A stretch of DNA of 64,000 bases from Endozoicomonas euniceicola (lineage in GTDB: Bacteria > Pseudomonadota > Gammaproteobacteria > Pseudomonadales > Endozoicomonadaceae), in contig NZ_CP103300.1 in assembly GCF_025562755.1 (NCBI RefSeq), positions 496,001 to 560,000 of the forward strand, given 5' to 3'. This document shows, piece after piece, positions 17,553 through 27,586 of this stretch. Position numbers and translations under genes: made by a program. Below the pieces are notes generated by a model. The model was given only the letters and a program-made list of their open reading frames with translations. It was not told the origin of the DNA and searched no databases. The number at the start of each line of letters is the position of its first letter. Within the stretch, counting starts at the first letter, position 1.

Positions 17553-20500
17553 TTATTCTCGGTCAGGCTCCTCGGCAGCGGTCAGAAGTTTCGCGCACCC
17601 GGTGTGGCCGTTCCGGTTAGCAATGCGCAGCGGAGTGGCACCATTCGTCGTCAGGGCAGCCTTAACATCCGCCTTGGCATTAATCAGAAGCTTCACGCAC
17701 CCGGTACGACCTTTCAGGGCAGCGAGGTGGAGAGGAGTGGCACCATCCACCGTCTGGGCAGCACCAACATCCGCTCCGGCCTTGATCAAAAGTTCCATGC
17801 ACCCGATATGACCGCCCTGGGCAGCGAGGTGCAGAGGAGTGACACCATCCACCGTCCGGGCAGCATCAACAATCGCCCCGGCCTTGATCAGAAGTTCCAC
17901 GCACCCGGTATGACCGCCTTGGGCAGCGAGGTGCAGAGAAGTGGTACCATCCTTCGTCAGGACAGCATCAACAACCGCCCCAGCCTTGATCAGAAGTTCC
18001 ATGCACCCGGTATGACCGTTCTCGGCAGCTAAGTGCAGAGGAGTGACACCATTCGTCGTCATTGCAGCATCAACAATCGCCCCAGACTTGATCAGAAGCT
18101 CCACGCACCTGGTACAACCTTTCAGGGCAGCGAGGTGCAGAGAAGTGCCACCATCCGCCGTCCGGGCAGCATCAACATCCGCCCCGGCCTTGATCAGAAG
18201 TTCCATGCACTCGGTATGACCGTTAACGACAGCGAAGAAAAGAGGAGAGACACCATCCGTCGTCCGGGCACCATCAACAGCCGCCCCAGCTTTGATCAGA
18301 ACTTTCAGGCACCCGGTATGACCTTTGTGGGCAGCGAGGTTCAGAGGAGTGGCACCATCCGTCGTCCGGGCAGCATCAACAGCCGCCCCAGTCTTGATCA
18401 GAACTTTCAGGCACCCGGTATGACCTTTGTGGGCAGCGAGGTGCAGAGGAGTGGCACCATCCGTCGTCAGGGCAGCATCAACAGCCGCCCCAGCTTTGAT
18501 CAGAACTTTCAGGCACCCGGTATGACCTTTGTGGGCAGCGATGTGCAGAAGGGTGAAACCATCTGTCCTCAGGGTAGCACCAACAACTGCCCCGGCATCA
18601 ATAAGGGGTTGCAAGCACTTCGTATGACCATTCAGGACAGTAGCGTGCAACAAACTGATGCCGGAACCCGAAACAGGTGAACGAAATTGTTTATTGGCAA
18701 TTCTACTGTCTAGTTCAAGCGAACGCTGCAGCGTTTCCAAATCCCCCGTACGACAAGCTTGCAGAGGCAGGTCTTCACAGAATTCAGAATCTTCATAAAG
18801 CATGCCACCGTCCATTCGCACCAGCGGTAGGGCTTCTTGCCGACAATAAGCACACGAACGTGATGCAAGAGCCTTAGCCTTAGCCGGACCCTGTTCCCTA
18901 AGCCATACGGCAATGCACTCCAGATGATATTGGTGATTACAGTTCGTCTTGACGACCGAAATAACGCCTAAGTCATTCCTGCAGATGGAGCACTTGTCGC
19001 CCTGTGACTTCTCATTTCCTTCTGCAGCGGTTGAGCACCCCCCCGCTACTGAAATACCAGCTTCTGGCTTTTCCTTTTTGCAAGGTCCGTGGCAAGGTGA
19101 GCAGTCGATGGTCTTACTATATGTATGTTTATCGTTGTCGGGTGGTTCTTCCCCCTCATCGCCTTTCTTCCAGCCACTCTCCTCCTTATTGTCCAGAGGC
19201 GCTTTGTTTGTGCGGGTGTTTAAATTTGAACCTTCTTGCCTGCCTTCTGCCGTGGCTTTGTGTTTTTCCTGATTCTGGCCTCCGCCTTCCTGATGGGGTA
19301 CCTGCCTCTCATCGTACTGGCTTGAAAGATCAGCCGAAAACATCGCCCGGAACTGACACGCCAGCGTTTCAAGACCAGAAACCAGAAACTCAGTTTGTTT
19401 TGTTGACACGTTAATGTCGTCTGTTTCCAGCTGCAACTCCTGTTCCAGCCGTCTTCTCAATGCCTGGTAAACCAAACCCGCGTCCGTAAGTCGCCACCGG
19501 TCGTAGAACAGGGCTTCTTCATGCGTCAGCTCACCGGGAACAATGAGAATGCTCTGATAGTCAGTGTTTACGTGGTGTTGAGACAGCGCCTGTTTCAGGG
19601 CGTCATCATCACGCTGCCACAGCTCCCGGTCATCAGTAGCCAGCGATGCCTTCAGGAATGACAAAATCCCCGGGGAACCCTGATCGTTTTCCGTTATTCC
19701 GGTTGCGGATATATCCAAATCAGTCAGATATTCAAGGTCAGCGGCAATCAGCATGATCCTGTTATCAAGAATCCGGGCCAGGTCACCATGACCCCGGACT
19801 ATGGCCTGTTGCATTTTTTTTCGGAGGATTTTTAACAGTTGTCGTTTGTTTTCCAGATTCTTCCTGATCAGTTCTTCCTCTGAATCCTGCTCCGGGTACT
19901 CCTTGTCGCCATAGATAATGATCAGTGGCTCAGGCTCGGCATCGAAGGTGTAATGAGTGCTGTCATTATCGTCATCGTCACCATCACCGCCACTCCCGGA
20001 AGCCACCAGACTACCAGTGACGATACCTGCAATGTCCTTCAGAGCTTCGGTATCCAAAAGTGCGAGGTAGCTTTGCGTCTGGATGTTGAGCAGTTTTTCG
20101 TACAAAGAAACCAGACTGACACTCCAGAGAATGTTGTCCCGGGTAATAACTACCCGCATAGAGGCATCACTGATAGAAACAACAGCGGCAGGATAAGGCG
20201 GTCTTTTAACAAGTCGCTGCCAGTTAGCAATCGCCTGATCCAGCTCTCCCTCAAGCCTGTTTCTTTTTCTGTCGTTTGCCTCTCTGGAAAAAGCACCGTC
20301 AGGAATCAGTCTGTTTTTTAACAGTGTTTTTAAAAAGGATGTCCGGGACGGTGATTCCGCCTGTAACGGGTTGTTGTGGCTTAATACGTTTCCGGGTCTG
20401 CCCGAAAAAACAACACCGGCGCTTCCGGCAGTTGAAAAAACGGTTGACAGGAAATAGAAAAGCAAACTGTCAGAGAAAGGAGAAAAAACTGCTCTGCTAT

Positions 20501-20705
20501 CGTCAACAGGTTTAAAACATACCTGACCGCTGTCGGCTAAAAACGAATCAGTTAAAAACGCCTTTCCTGGAAAGCCTGCCGTTAAATCACTGACTGGTTT
20601 ACAGATAACACCGTCGGTGGCAGCAAAAAGCGCTGAACTGGCAAACAGGAAGGTAATAAAAAGTCGTAAAAAGTCAGCACTCAGAGATGTCAAGTAATTA
20701 TGCAC
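17553..20705 (-). CDS. RING-H2 / ankyrin-repeat secreted protein, copy 4 (11 repeats)
   Basis: The product is 1050 aa from a GTG start (complement 20703-20705) preceded by AGGAG at good distance, as in copy 2. The signal peptide core is FLRLFITFLFASSALFA. The RING-H2 is at about 572-621 and has two extra residues between the sixth and seventh ligands (GPAKAKALASRS); all ligands are kept. Eleven ankyrin repeats run from about 683. Repeats 2-4 are a local triplication of an AAHKGHTGCLKVLIK unit not seen in this form elsewhere, and repeats 6-11 match copy 2 repeats 9-14 nearly exactly. The C-terminus PDRE is IS-encoded. The normal leader and promoter are missing: the gene is joined directly to the 3' flank of copy 5, 31 bp away. 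Confidence 0.85.
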   Translation of the reverse strand: MHNYLTSLSADFLRLFITFLFASSALFAATDGVICKPVSDLTAGFPGKAFLTDSFLADSGQVCFKPVDDSRAVFSPFSDSLLFYFLSTVFSTAGSAGVVFSGRPGNVLSHNNPLQAESPSRTSFLKTLLKNRLIPDGAFSREANDRKRNRLEGELDQAIANWQRLVKRPPYPAAVVSISDASMRVVITRDNILWSVSLVSLYEKLLNIQTQSYLALLDTEALKDIAGIVTGSLVASGSGGDGDDDDNDSTHYTFDAEPEPLIIIYGDKEYPEQDSEEELIRKNLENKRQLLKILRKKMQQAIVRGHGDLARILDNRIMLIAADLEYLTDLDISATGITENDQGSPGILSFLKASLATDDRELWQRDDDALKQALSQHHVNTDYQSILIVPGELTHEEALFYDRWRLTDAGLVYQALRRRLEQELQLETDDINVSTKQTEFLVSGLETLACQFRAMFSADLSSQYDERQVPHQEGGGQNQEKHKATAEGRQEGSNLNTRTNKAPLDNKEESGWKKGDEGEEPPDNDKHTYSKTIDCSPCHGPCKKEKPEAGISVAGGCSTAAEGNEKSQGDKCSICRNDLGVISVVKTNCNHQYHLECIAVWLREQGPAKAKALASRSCAYCRQEALPLVRMDGGMLYEDSEFCEDLPLQACRTGDLETLQRSLELDSRIANKQFRSPVSGSGISLLHATVLNGHTKCLQPLIDAGAVVGATLRTDGFTLLHIAAHKGHTGCLKVLIKAGAAVDAALTTDGATPLHLAAHKGHTGCLKVLIKTGAAVDAARTTDGATPLNLAAHKGHTGCLKVLIKAGAAVDGARTTDGVSPLFFAVVNGHTECMELLIKAGADVDAARTADGGTSLHLAALKGCTRCVELLIKSGAIVDAAMTTNGVTPLHLAAENGHTGCMELLIKAGAVVDAVLTKDGTTSLHLAAQGGHTGCVELLIKAGAIVDAARTVDGVTPLHLAAQGGHIGCMELLIKAGADVGAAQTVDGATPLHLAALKGRTGCVKLLINAKADVKAALTTNGATPLRIANRNGHTGCAKLLTAAEEPDRE

Positions 20706-20736
20706 CTTTAAGCTCCTGCCTACCGTATTTAGCCAG

Positions 20737-23700
20737 TTATTGGTCTGACGGTTGGCTATTCTCCTCGGCAGCGGTCAGAAGTTTCGCGCAACCGGTCTGG
20801 CCGTTCCGGTTAGCGGTGCGCAGCGGAGTGTCACCATTCGTCGTCAGGGCAGCCTTAACACCCGCCCCGGCCTTGATCAGAAGTTCCACGCACCCGGTAT
20901 GACCGTTCTCGGCAGCTAAGTACAGAGGAGTGCTACCATCTGTCGTCAGGGCAGCATCAACACCCGCCCCGGCCTTGATCAGAAGTTCCACGCACCCGGT
21001 ATGACCGTTCTCGGCAGCTAAGTACAGAGGAGTGCTACCATCTGTCGTCAGGGCAGCATCAACACCCGCCCCGGCCTTGATCAGAAGTTCCATGCACTCG
21101 GTATGACCGCCTTGGGCAGCGAAGTGCAGAGGAGTGGCACCATCCGTCGTCAGGGTAGCCTTAACATCCGCCCCGGCCTTGATCAGAAGTTTCAGGCACT
21201 CGGTATAACCTTTGTTGGCAGCGATGTGCAGAGGAGTGACACCATCCGTCGTCCGGGCAGCATCAACAGCCGCCCCAGCCTTGATCAGAAGTTTCATGCA
21301 CTCGATATGTCCGCCTTGGATAGCGAGGGGCAGAGAAGTGACACCATTCGTCGTCCGGGCAGCATCAACAGCCGCCCCGGCCTTGATCAGAAGTTTCATG
21401 CACTCGATATGTCCGTCTTGGGCAGCGATGTGCAGAGGAGTGTCACCATCCATCGTGAGGGCAGCCTTAACATCCGCCCCGGCCTTGATCAGAAGTTTCA
21501 TGCACTCGGTATGACCGACTTGGGCAGCGATGTGCAGAGGAGTGGCACCATTTGTCGTCAGGGCAGCATCAATAGCCGCCTTGGCCTTGATCAGAAGCTC
21601 CACGCACTCGGTATGACCGCCTTGGGCAGCGATGTGCAGAGGAGTGTCACCATCCGTCGTCCGGGCAGCATCAACAGCCGCCCCAGCCTTGATCAGAAGT
21701 TCCATGCACTCGATATGTCCGCCTTGGGCAGCGAGGTGCAGAGAAGTGACACCATCCGTCGTCCGGGCAGCATCAACATCCGCCCCGGCCTTGATCAGAA
21801 GCTCCACGCACCCGGTATGACCGCCTTGGGCAGCGATGTGCAGAAGAGTGGCACCATTCGTCGTCCGGGCAGCCTTAACATCCGCCCCGGCCTTGATCAG
21901 AAGTTCCATGCCCCTGGTATGACCGCCTTCGGCAGCGCAGTGCAGGGGAGTGACACCATCCGTCGTCAGGGTAGCCTTAATATCCGCCCCGGCCTTGATC
22001 AGAACTTTCAGGCACTCGGTATAACCTTTGTAGGCAGCGATGTGCAGAAGGGTGAGACCATCTGCCCTCAGGGCAGCACCAACAACTGCCCCGGCATCGA
22101 TCAAGGTTTGCAAGCACTCCGTATGACCATTCAGGACAGCGACGTGCAACAAACTGATCCCGGAACCCGAAACAGCTGAACGAAACTGTTTACTGGCAAT
22201 CCTGCTGTCTAGTTCAAGCGAACGCTGCAGCGTTTTCAAATCCCCGGCACGACAAGCTTGCAGAGGCAGGTCTTCGCAGAATTCAGAGTCTTCATCGAGC
22301 TTGCCACCGTCCACTCGCACCAGCGGCAAAGCTCTTTGCCGACAATAAGCACACGAACGTGATGCAAGAGCCGTAGCCGGAGCCTGCTCCCTAAGCCATC
22401 CGGCAATGCACTCCAGATGATATTGATGATTACAGTTCGTCTTGACGACCGAAATAGCGCCTAAGTCCTCCTTGCAGATGGAGCACTTGTCACCCTGTAA
22501 CTTCTCATTTCCTTCTGCAGCGGTTGAGCGCCCCCCCGCTACTGAAATACCAGCTTCTGGCTTCTCCTCTTCGCAAGGTCCGTGACAAGACGGGCAGTCG
22601 ATGGTCTTGCTGTATGTATGTTTATCGTTGTCGGGTGGCTCTTCCCCCTCATCGCCTTTTTTCCAGCCACTCTCACTCTTATTATCCCGAGACGCTTTGT
22701 TTTTGCGGGCGTTTGAATTTGAGCCTTCTTGACTGCCTGCTGCCTCAGATGAACTGGCCTTGCGTTTTTTCTGATTCTGGCCTCCGCCTTCCTGGTGGGG
22801 TACCTGCCTCTCATCGTACTGGCTTGAAAGATCAGCTGACAACATCCCCCGGAACTGACGCGCCAGCGTTTCAAGACCAGAAACCAGAAACTCAGTTTGT
22901 TTTGTTGACACGTTAATGTCGTCTGTTTCCAGCTGCAACTGTTGTTCCAGCCGTCTTCTCAATGCCTGGTAAACCAAACCTGCGTCCGTAAGTCGCCACC
23001 GGTCGTAGAACAGGGCTTCTTCATGTGTCAGCTCACCGGGAACAATGAGAATGCTCTGATAGTCAGTGTTTACGTGGTGTTGAGACAGCGCCTGTTTCAG
23101 GGCGTCATCATCACGCTGCCACAGCTCCCGGTCATCAGTAGCCAGCGATGCCTTCAGGAATGACAAAATCCCCGGGGAACCCTGATCGTTTTCCGTTATT
23201 CCGGTTGCGGATGTATCCAAATCAGTCAGGTATTCAAAGTCAGCGGCAATCAGCATGATCCTGTTATCAAGAATCCGGGCCAGGTCACCATGACCCCGGG
23301 CTATGGCCTGTTGCATTTTTTTTCGGAGGATTTTTAACAGTTGTCGTTTATTTTCCAGATTCTTCCTGATTAGTTCTTCCGCTGAATCCTGCTCCGGGTA
23401 CTCCTTGTCGCCATAGGCAATGATCAGTGGCTCAGGCTCGGCATCGAAGGTGTAATGAGTGCTATCATTATCGTCACCATCACCGCCACTCCCGGAAGCC
23501 ACCAGGCTACCAGTGACGATACCTGCAATGTCCTTCAGAGCTTCGGTATCCAAAAGTGCGAGATAGCTTTGCGTCTGGATGTTGAGCAGTTTTTCGTACA
23601 AAGCAACCAGGCTGACACTCTGGAGAATGTTGTCCCGGGTAATAACTACCCGCATAGAGGCATCACTGATAGAAACAACAGCGGCAGGATAAGGCGGTCT

Positions 23701-24285
23701 TTTAACAAGTCGCTGCCAGTTAGCAATCGCCTGATCCAGCTCTCCCTCAAGCCTGTTTCTTTTTCTGTCGTTTGCCTCTCTGGAAAAAGCACCGTCAGGA
23801 AGCAATCTGTTTTTTAACAGTGTTTTTAAAAAGGATGTCCGGGACGGTGATTCCGCCTGTAACGGGTTTTTGTGGCTTAATACGTTTCCGGGTCTGCCCG
23901 AAAAAACAACACCGGCGCTTCCGGCAGTTGAAAAAACGGTTGACAGGAAATAGAAAAGCAAACTGTCAGAGAAAGGAGAAAAAACTGCTCTGCTATCGTC
24001 AACAGGTTTAAAACATACCTGACCGCTGTCGGCTAAAAACGAATCAGCTAAAAACGCCTTTCCTGGAAAGCCTGCCGTTAAATCACTGACTGGTTTACAG
24101 ATAACACCGTCGGTGGCAGCAAAAAGCGCTGAACTGGCAAACAGGAAGATAATAACAAGTCGTAAAAAGTCAGCACTCAGAGATGTCAAGTAATTATGCA
24201 CAAGACGGCACTCAGCTAGTTCTCGTCCAAAAACGTAGCCACCTGATAATCGATAAAATTTGATCTGAGAATGAATGAAGCTCAT
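20737..24285 (-). CDS. RING-H2 / ankyrin-repeat secreted protein, copy 5 (14 repeats)
   Basis: The product is 1182 aa from the upstream ATG, or starts at the GTG at complement 24199-24201. The RING-H2 is at about 601-648 and 14 ankyrin repeats run from about 710. The native C-terminus is TAAEENSQPSDQ. Two residues are missing from the Asp-rich patch (GDGDDNDS). Repeat 3 replaces the usual Cys of HTxC with Gly (HTRGMELL). Repeats 6-9 follow the same order as copy 3, and repeats 12 and 13 are identical (STPLYLAAENGHTG), a recent local duplication. It is followed after 31 bp by promoterless copy 4, so the two may be transcribed together. Confidence 0.85.
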   Translation of the reverse strand: MSFIHSQIKFYRLSGGYVFGRELAECRLVHNYLTSLSADFLRLVIIFLFASSALFAATDGVICKPVSDLTAGFPGKAFLADSFLADSGQVCFKPVDDSRAVFSPFSDSLLFYFLSTVFSTAGSAGVVFSGRPGNVLSHKNPLQAESPSRTSFLKTLLKNRLLPDGAFSREANDRKRNRLEGELDQAIANWQRLVKRPPYPAAVVSISDASMRVVITRDNILQSVSLVALYEKLLNIQTQSYLALLDTEALKDIAGIVTGSLVASGSGGDGDDNDSTHYTFDAEPEPLIIAYGDKEYPEQDSAEELIRKNLENKRQLLKILRKKMQQAIARGHGDLARILDNRIMLIAADFEYLTDLDTSATGITENDQGSPGILSFLKASLATDDRELWQRDDDALKQALSQHHVNTDYQSILIVPGELTHEEALFYDRWRLTDAGLVYQALRRRLEQQLQLETDDINVSTKQTEFLVSGLETLARQFRGMLSADLSSQYDERQVPHQEGGGQNQKKRKASSSEAAGSQEGSNSNARKNKASRDNKSESGWKKGDEGEEPPDNDKHTYSKTIDCPSCHGPCEEEKPEAGISVAGGRSTAAEGNEKLQGDKCSICKEDLGAISVVKTNCNHQYHLECIAGWLREQAPATALASRSCAYCRQRALPLVRVDGGKLDEDSEFCEDLPLQACRAGDLKTLQRSLELDSRIASKQFRSAVSGSGISLLHVAVLNGHTECLQTLIDAGAVVGAALRADGLTLLHIAAYKGYTECLKVLIKAGADIKATLTTDGVTPLHCAAEGGHTRGMELLIKAGADVKAARTTNGATLLHIAAQGGHTGCVELLIKAGADVDAARTTDGVTSLHLAAQGGHIECMELLIKAGAAVDAARTTDGDTPLHIAAQGGHTECVELLIKAKAAIDAALTTNGATPLHIAAQVGHTECMKLLIKAGADVKAALTMDGDTPLHIAAQDGHIECMKLLIKAGAAVDAARTTNGVTSLPLAIQGGHIECMKLLIKAGAAVDAARTTDGVTPLHIAANKGYTECLKLLIKAGADVKATLTTDGATPLHFAAQGGHTECMELLIKAGAGVDAALTTDGSTPLYLAAENGHTGCVELLIKAGAGVDAALTTDGSTPLYLAAENGHTGCVELLIKAGAGVKAALTTNGDTPLRTANRNGQTGCAKLLTAAEENSQPSDQ

Positions 24286-24643
24286 CTGCTTTTTATAAAC
24301 TATCTTTCCCGGAGCCTTTAATCACAAGTGACAGCAAAGGACAGCAAAAAAGAAAAGACCTCAAATGCGTAAAAAAAGCAATAAGCAGTGTAGTCTGAAT
24401 TTCCTATGTAAGTCTTCTCCAATATGAACGACGGAAGTTGTTGGAGAAGTACAGAGTACCGCCTTCATTCAAACGACGCATGGCCAGCCTGATCAGATGA
24501 CCATGATCGCGCTGCGCATCAAACACGCCTTCGAACTTCCTGGAGTTTGAGAAGGTGGGCGGGTCGATAAAAATCGAGCCATAGTCGTTTTTATCCCGTT
24601 CAAAGCGATGATTTACTTAGCACTGCAAGTCGTATTTAGCCAG
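24286..24643 (-). other. Upstream region of ankyrin copy 5 with rlmKL remnant
   Basis: This 358-bp gap has the common leader and promoter candidate (about 24286-24425), then the best-preserved rlmKL remnant, then the ankyrin 3' flank of copy 6. No gene was seen. Confidence 0.65.
24426..24610 (-). pseudogene. rlmKL internal fragment (remnant 4, least decayed)
   Basis: About 185 bp matching rlmKL from 28081 on. It keeps the ttggagaagtacag...ttcattc stretch lost in remnants 1-3 and lacks only the ~27-bp piece between the cccg(t/c)tca words. It is nearest to the intact gene and closest to it in sequence, as expected if duplication spread leftwards from the rlmKL side. Non-functional. Confidence 0.83.
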
Positions 24644-27586
24644 TTATTGGTCTGACGGTTGACTATTCTCCTCGGCAGCGGTCAGAAGTTCTGCGCACCC
24701 GGTCTGGCCGTTCCGGTTAGCGATGCGCAGCGGAGTGTCACCGTTCGTCGTCAGGGAAGCCTTAACATTCGCCCTGGCCTTGATCAGAAGCTCCACGCAC
24801 CCGGTATGACCGCCTTGGGCAGCGATGTGCAGAGGAGTGGTACCATCCGTCGTCCGGGCAGCCTTAACATCCGTCCCGGCCTTGATCAGAAGTTCCACGC
24901 ACCCGGTATGACCGTTCTCGGCAGCTAAGTACAGAGGAGTGCTACCATCTGTCGTCAGGGCAGCATCAACACCCGCCCCGGCCTTGATCAGAAGTTCCAC
25001 GCACCCGGTATGACCGTTCTCGGCAGCGTAGGAAAGAGGGGAGGCACCATCCGTCGTCAGGGCAGCATCAACATCCGCCCCAGCCTTGATCAGAAGTTCC
25101 ATGCACTCGGTATGACCGCCTTGAGCAGCGAAGTGCAGAGGAGTGCTACCATCCGTCGTCCGGGCAGCATCAACAGCCGCCCCGGCCTTGATCAGAAGTT
25201 CCATGCACTCGGTATGACCGTCTTGGGCAGCGAAGTGCAGAGGAGTGGCACCATCCGTCGTCAGGGTAGCCTTAACATCCGCCCCGGCCTTGATCAGAAT
25301 TTTCAGGCACTCGGTATAACCTTTGTGGGCAGCGATGTGCAGAAGAGTGTGACCATCTGCCCACAGGGCGGCACCAACAACTGCCCCGGCATCAATCAGG
25401 GGTTGCAAGCACTCCGTATGACCATTCAGGACAGCGGCGTGCAACAAACTGATGCCGGAACTCGAAATAGCTGAACGAAACTGTTTACTGGCAATCCTGC
25501 TGTCTAGTTCAAGCGAACGCTGCAGCGTTTTCAAATGCCCGGCACGACAAGCTTGCAGAGGCAGGTCTTCACAGAATTCAGAGTCTTCATAAAGCATGCC
25601 ACCGTCCACTCGCACTAGCGGCAAGGCTTCTTGTCGACAATAAGCACACGAAGATGATGCAAAAGCCTTAGCCTGAGCCTGCTCCCTAAGCCATCCGGAA
25701 ATGCACTCCAGATGATATTGGTGATTACAGTTCGTCTTGACGACCGAAATAGCGCCTAAGTCATTCCTGCAGATGGAGCACTTGTCGCCCTGCAACTTCT
25801 CACTTCCTTCTGCAGCGATTGAGCGTCCCCCCGCTACTGAAATACCAGCTTCTGGCTTCTCCTCTTCGCAAGGTCCGTGACAAGACGGGCAGTCGATGGT
25901 CTTGCTGTATGTATGTTTATCGTTGTCGGGTGGCTCTTCCCCCTCATCGCCTTTTTTCCAGCCACTCTCACTCTTATTATCCCAAGACGCTTTGTTTTTG
26001 CGGGCGTTTGAATTTGAGCCTTCTTGACTGCCTGCTGCCTCAGATGAACTGGCATTGCATTTTTTCTGATTCTGGCCTCCGCCTTCCTGGTGGGGTACCT
26101 GCCTCTCATCGTACTGGCTTGAAAAATCAGCCGAAAACATCGCCCGGAACTGACGCGCCAGCGTTTCAAGACCAGAAACCAGAAACTCAGTTTGTTTTGT
26201 TGACACGTTAATGTCGTCTGTTTCCAACTGCAACTGTTGTTCCAGCCGTCTTCTCAATGCCTGGTAAACCAAACCCGCGTCCGTAAGTCGCCACCGGTCG
26301 TAGAACAGGGCTTCTTCATGCGTCAGCTCACCGGGAACAATGAGAATGCTCTGATAGACAGTGTTTAAGTGGTGTTGAGACAGCGCCTGTTTCAGGGCGT
26401 CATCATCACGCTGCCACAGCTCCCGGTCATCAGTAGCCAGCCATGCCTTCAGGAATGACAAAATCCCCGGGGAACCCTGATCGTTTTCCGTTATTCCGGT
26501 TGCGGATGTATCCAAATCAGTCAGGTATTCAAGGTCAGCGGCAATCAGCATGATCCTGTTATCAAGAATCCGGGCCAGGTCACCATGATCCCGGGCTATG
26601 GCCTGTTGCATTTTTTTTCGGAGGATTTTTAACAGTTGTCGTTTATTTTCCAGATTCTTCCTGATCAGTTCTTCCGCTGAATCCTGCTCCGGGTACTCCT
26701 TGTCGCCGTAGGCAATGATCAGTGGCTCAGGCTCGGCATCGAAGGTGTAATGAGTGCTGTCATTATCGTCATCGTCACCATCACCGCCACTCCCGGAAGC
26801 CACCAGACTACCAGTGACGATACCTGCAATGTCCTTCAGAGCTTCAGTATCCAAAAGTGCGAGATAGCTTTGCGTCTGGATGTTGAGCAGTTTTTCGTAC
26901 AAAGCAACCAGGCTGGCACTCCGGAGAATGTTGTCCCGGGTAATAACTACCCGCATAGAGGCATCACTGATAGAAACAACAGCGGCAGGATAAGGCGGTC
27001 TTTTAACAAGTCGCTGCCAGTTAGCAATCGCCTGATCCAGCTCTCCCTCAAGCCTGTTTCTTTTTCTGTCGTTTGCCTCTCTGGAAAAAGCACCGTCAGG
27101 AAGCAATCTGTTTTTTAACAGTGTTTTTAAAAAGGATGTCCGGGACGGTGATTCCGCCTGTAACGGGTTTTTGTGGCTTAATACGTTTCCGGGCCTGCCC
27201 GAAAAAACAACACCGGCGCTTCCGGCAGTTGAAAAAACGGTTGACAGGAAATAGAAAAGCACACTGTCAGAGAAAGGCGAAAAAACTGCTCTGCTATCGT
27301 CAACAGGTTTAAAACATACCTGACCACTGTCGGCTAAAAACGAATCAGCTAAAAACGCCTTTCCTGGAAAACCTGCCGTTAAATCACTGACTGGTTTACA
27401 GATAACACCGTCGTTGGCAGCAAAAAGCGCTGAACTGGCAAACAGGAAGATAATAAAAAGTCGTAAAAAGTTAGCACTCAGAGATGTCAAGTAATTATGC
27501 ACAAGACGGCACTCAGCTAGTTCTCGTCCAAAAACGTAGCCACCTGATAATCGATAAAATTTGATCTGAGAATGAATGAAGCTCAT
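24644..27586 (-). CDS. RING-H2 / ankyrin-repeat secreted protein, copy 6 (8 repeats)
   Basis: The shortest member (980 aa from the upstream ATG; alternative GTG start at complement 27500-27502) and the one next to intact rlmKL, so a candidate for the founder locus. The RING-H2 is at about 603-650 (CSIC...CNHQYHLECISGWL...CAYC), and seven full ankyrin repeats plus a terminal half-capped one run from about 712. The N-terminal 600 residues are highly similar to the other copies, so nearly all length difference in the family comes from repeat number. The native C-terminus is ENSQPSDQ. One repeat is unusual, ASPLSYAAENG in place of the PLH consensus. Confidence 0.85.
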   Translation of the reverse strand: MSFIHSQIKFYRLSGGYVFGRELAECRLVHNYLTSLSANFLRLFIIFLFASSALFAANDGVICKPVSDLTAGFPGKAFLADSFLADSGQVCFKPVDDSRAVFSPFSDSVLFYFLSTVFSTAGSAGVVFSGRPGNVLSHKNPLQAESPSRTSFLKTLLKNRLLPDGAFSREANDRKRNRLEGELDQAIANWQRLVKRPPYPAAVVSISDASMRVVITRDNILRSASLVALYEKLLNIQTQSYLALLDTEALKDIAGIVTGSLVASGSGGDGDDDDNDSTHYTFDAEPEPLIIAYGDKEYPEQDSAEELIRKNLENKRQLLKILRKKMQQAIARDHGDLARILDNRIMLIAADLEYLTDLDTSATGITENDQGSPGILSFLKAWLATDDRELWQRDDDALKQALSQHHLNTVYQSILIVPGELTHEEALFYDRWRLTDAGLVYQALRRRLEQQLQLETDDINVSTKQTEFLVSGLETLARQFRAMFSADFSSQYDERQVPHQEGGGQNQKKCNASSSEAAGSQEGSNSNARKNKASWDNKSESGWKKGDEGEEPPDNDKHTYSKTIDCPSCHGPCEEEKPEAGISVAGGRSIAAEGSEKLQGDKCSICRNDLGAISVVKTNCNHQYHLECISGWLREQAQAKAFASSSCAYCRQEALPLVRVDGGMLYEDSEFCEDLPLQACRAGHLKTLQRSLELDSRIASKQFRSAISSSGISLLHAAVLNGHTECLQPLIDAGAVVGAALWADGHTLLHIAAHKGYTECLKILIKAGADVKATLTTDGATPLHFAAQDGHTECMELLIKAGAAVDAARTTDGSTPLHFAAQGGHTECMELLIKAGADVDAALTTDGASPLSYAAENGHTGCVELLIKAGAGVDAALTTDGSTPLYLAAENGHTGCVELLIKAGTDVKAARTTDGTTPLHIAAQGGHTGCVELLIKARANVKASLTTNGDTPLRIANRNGQTGCAELLTAAEENSQPSDQ

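Larger units (their letters stand above)
14333..17571 (-). mobile_element. IS1182-like insertion sequence interrupted by an IS4-family element (copy B)
   Basis: The same element as copy A, with 18-bp inverted repeats at 14333-14350 and 17554-17571, inserted at the same point at the 3' end of an ankyrin gene (copy 4). An IS4-family element sits 22 bp inside its left repeat, between tcctaagg duplications. The transposase part also carries a 25-bp tandem duplication (about 17396-17444) absent from copies A and C. This element is therefore doubly damaged. Confidence 0.88.
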
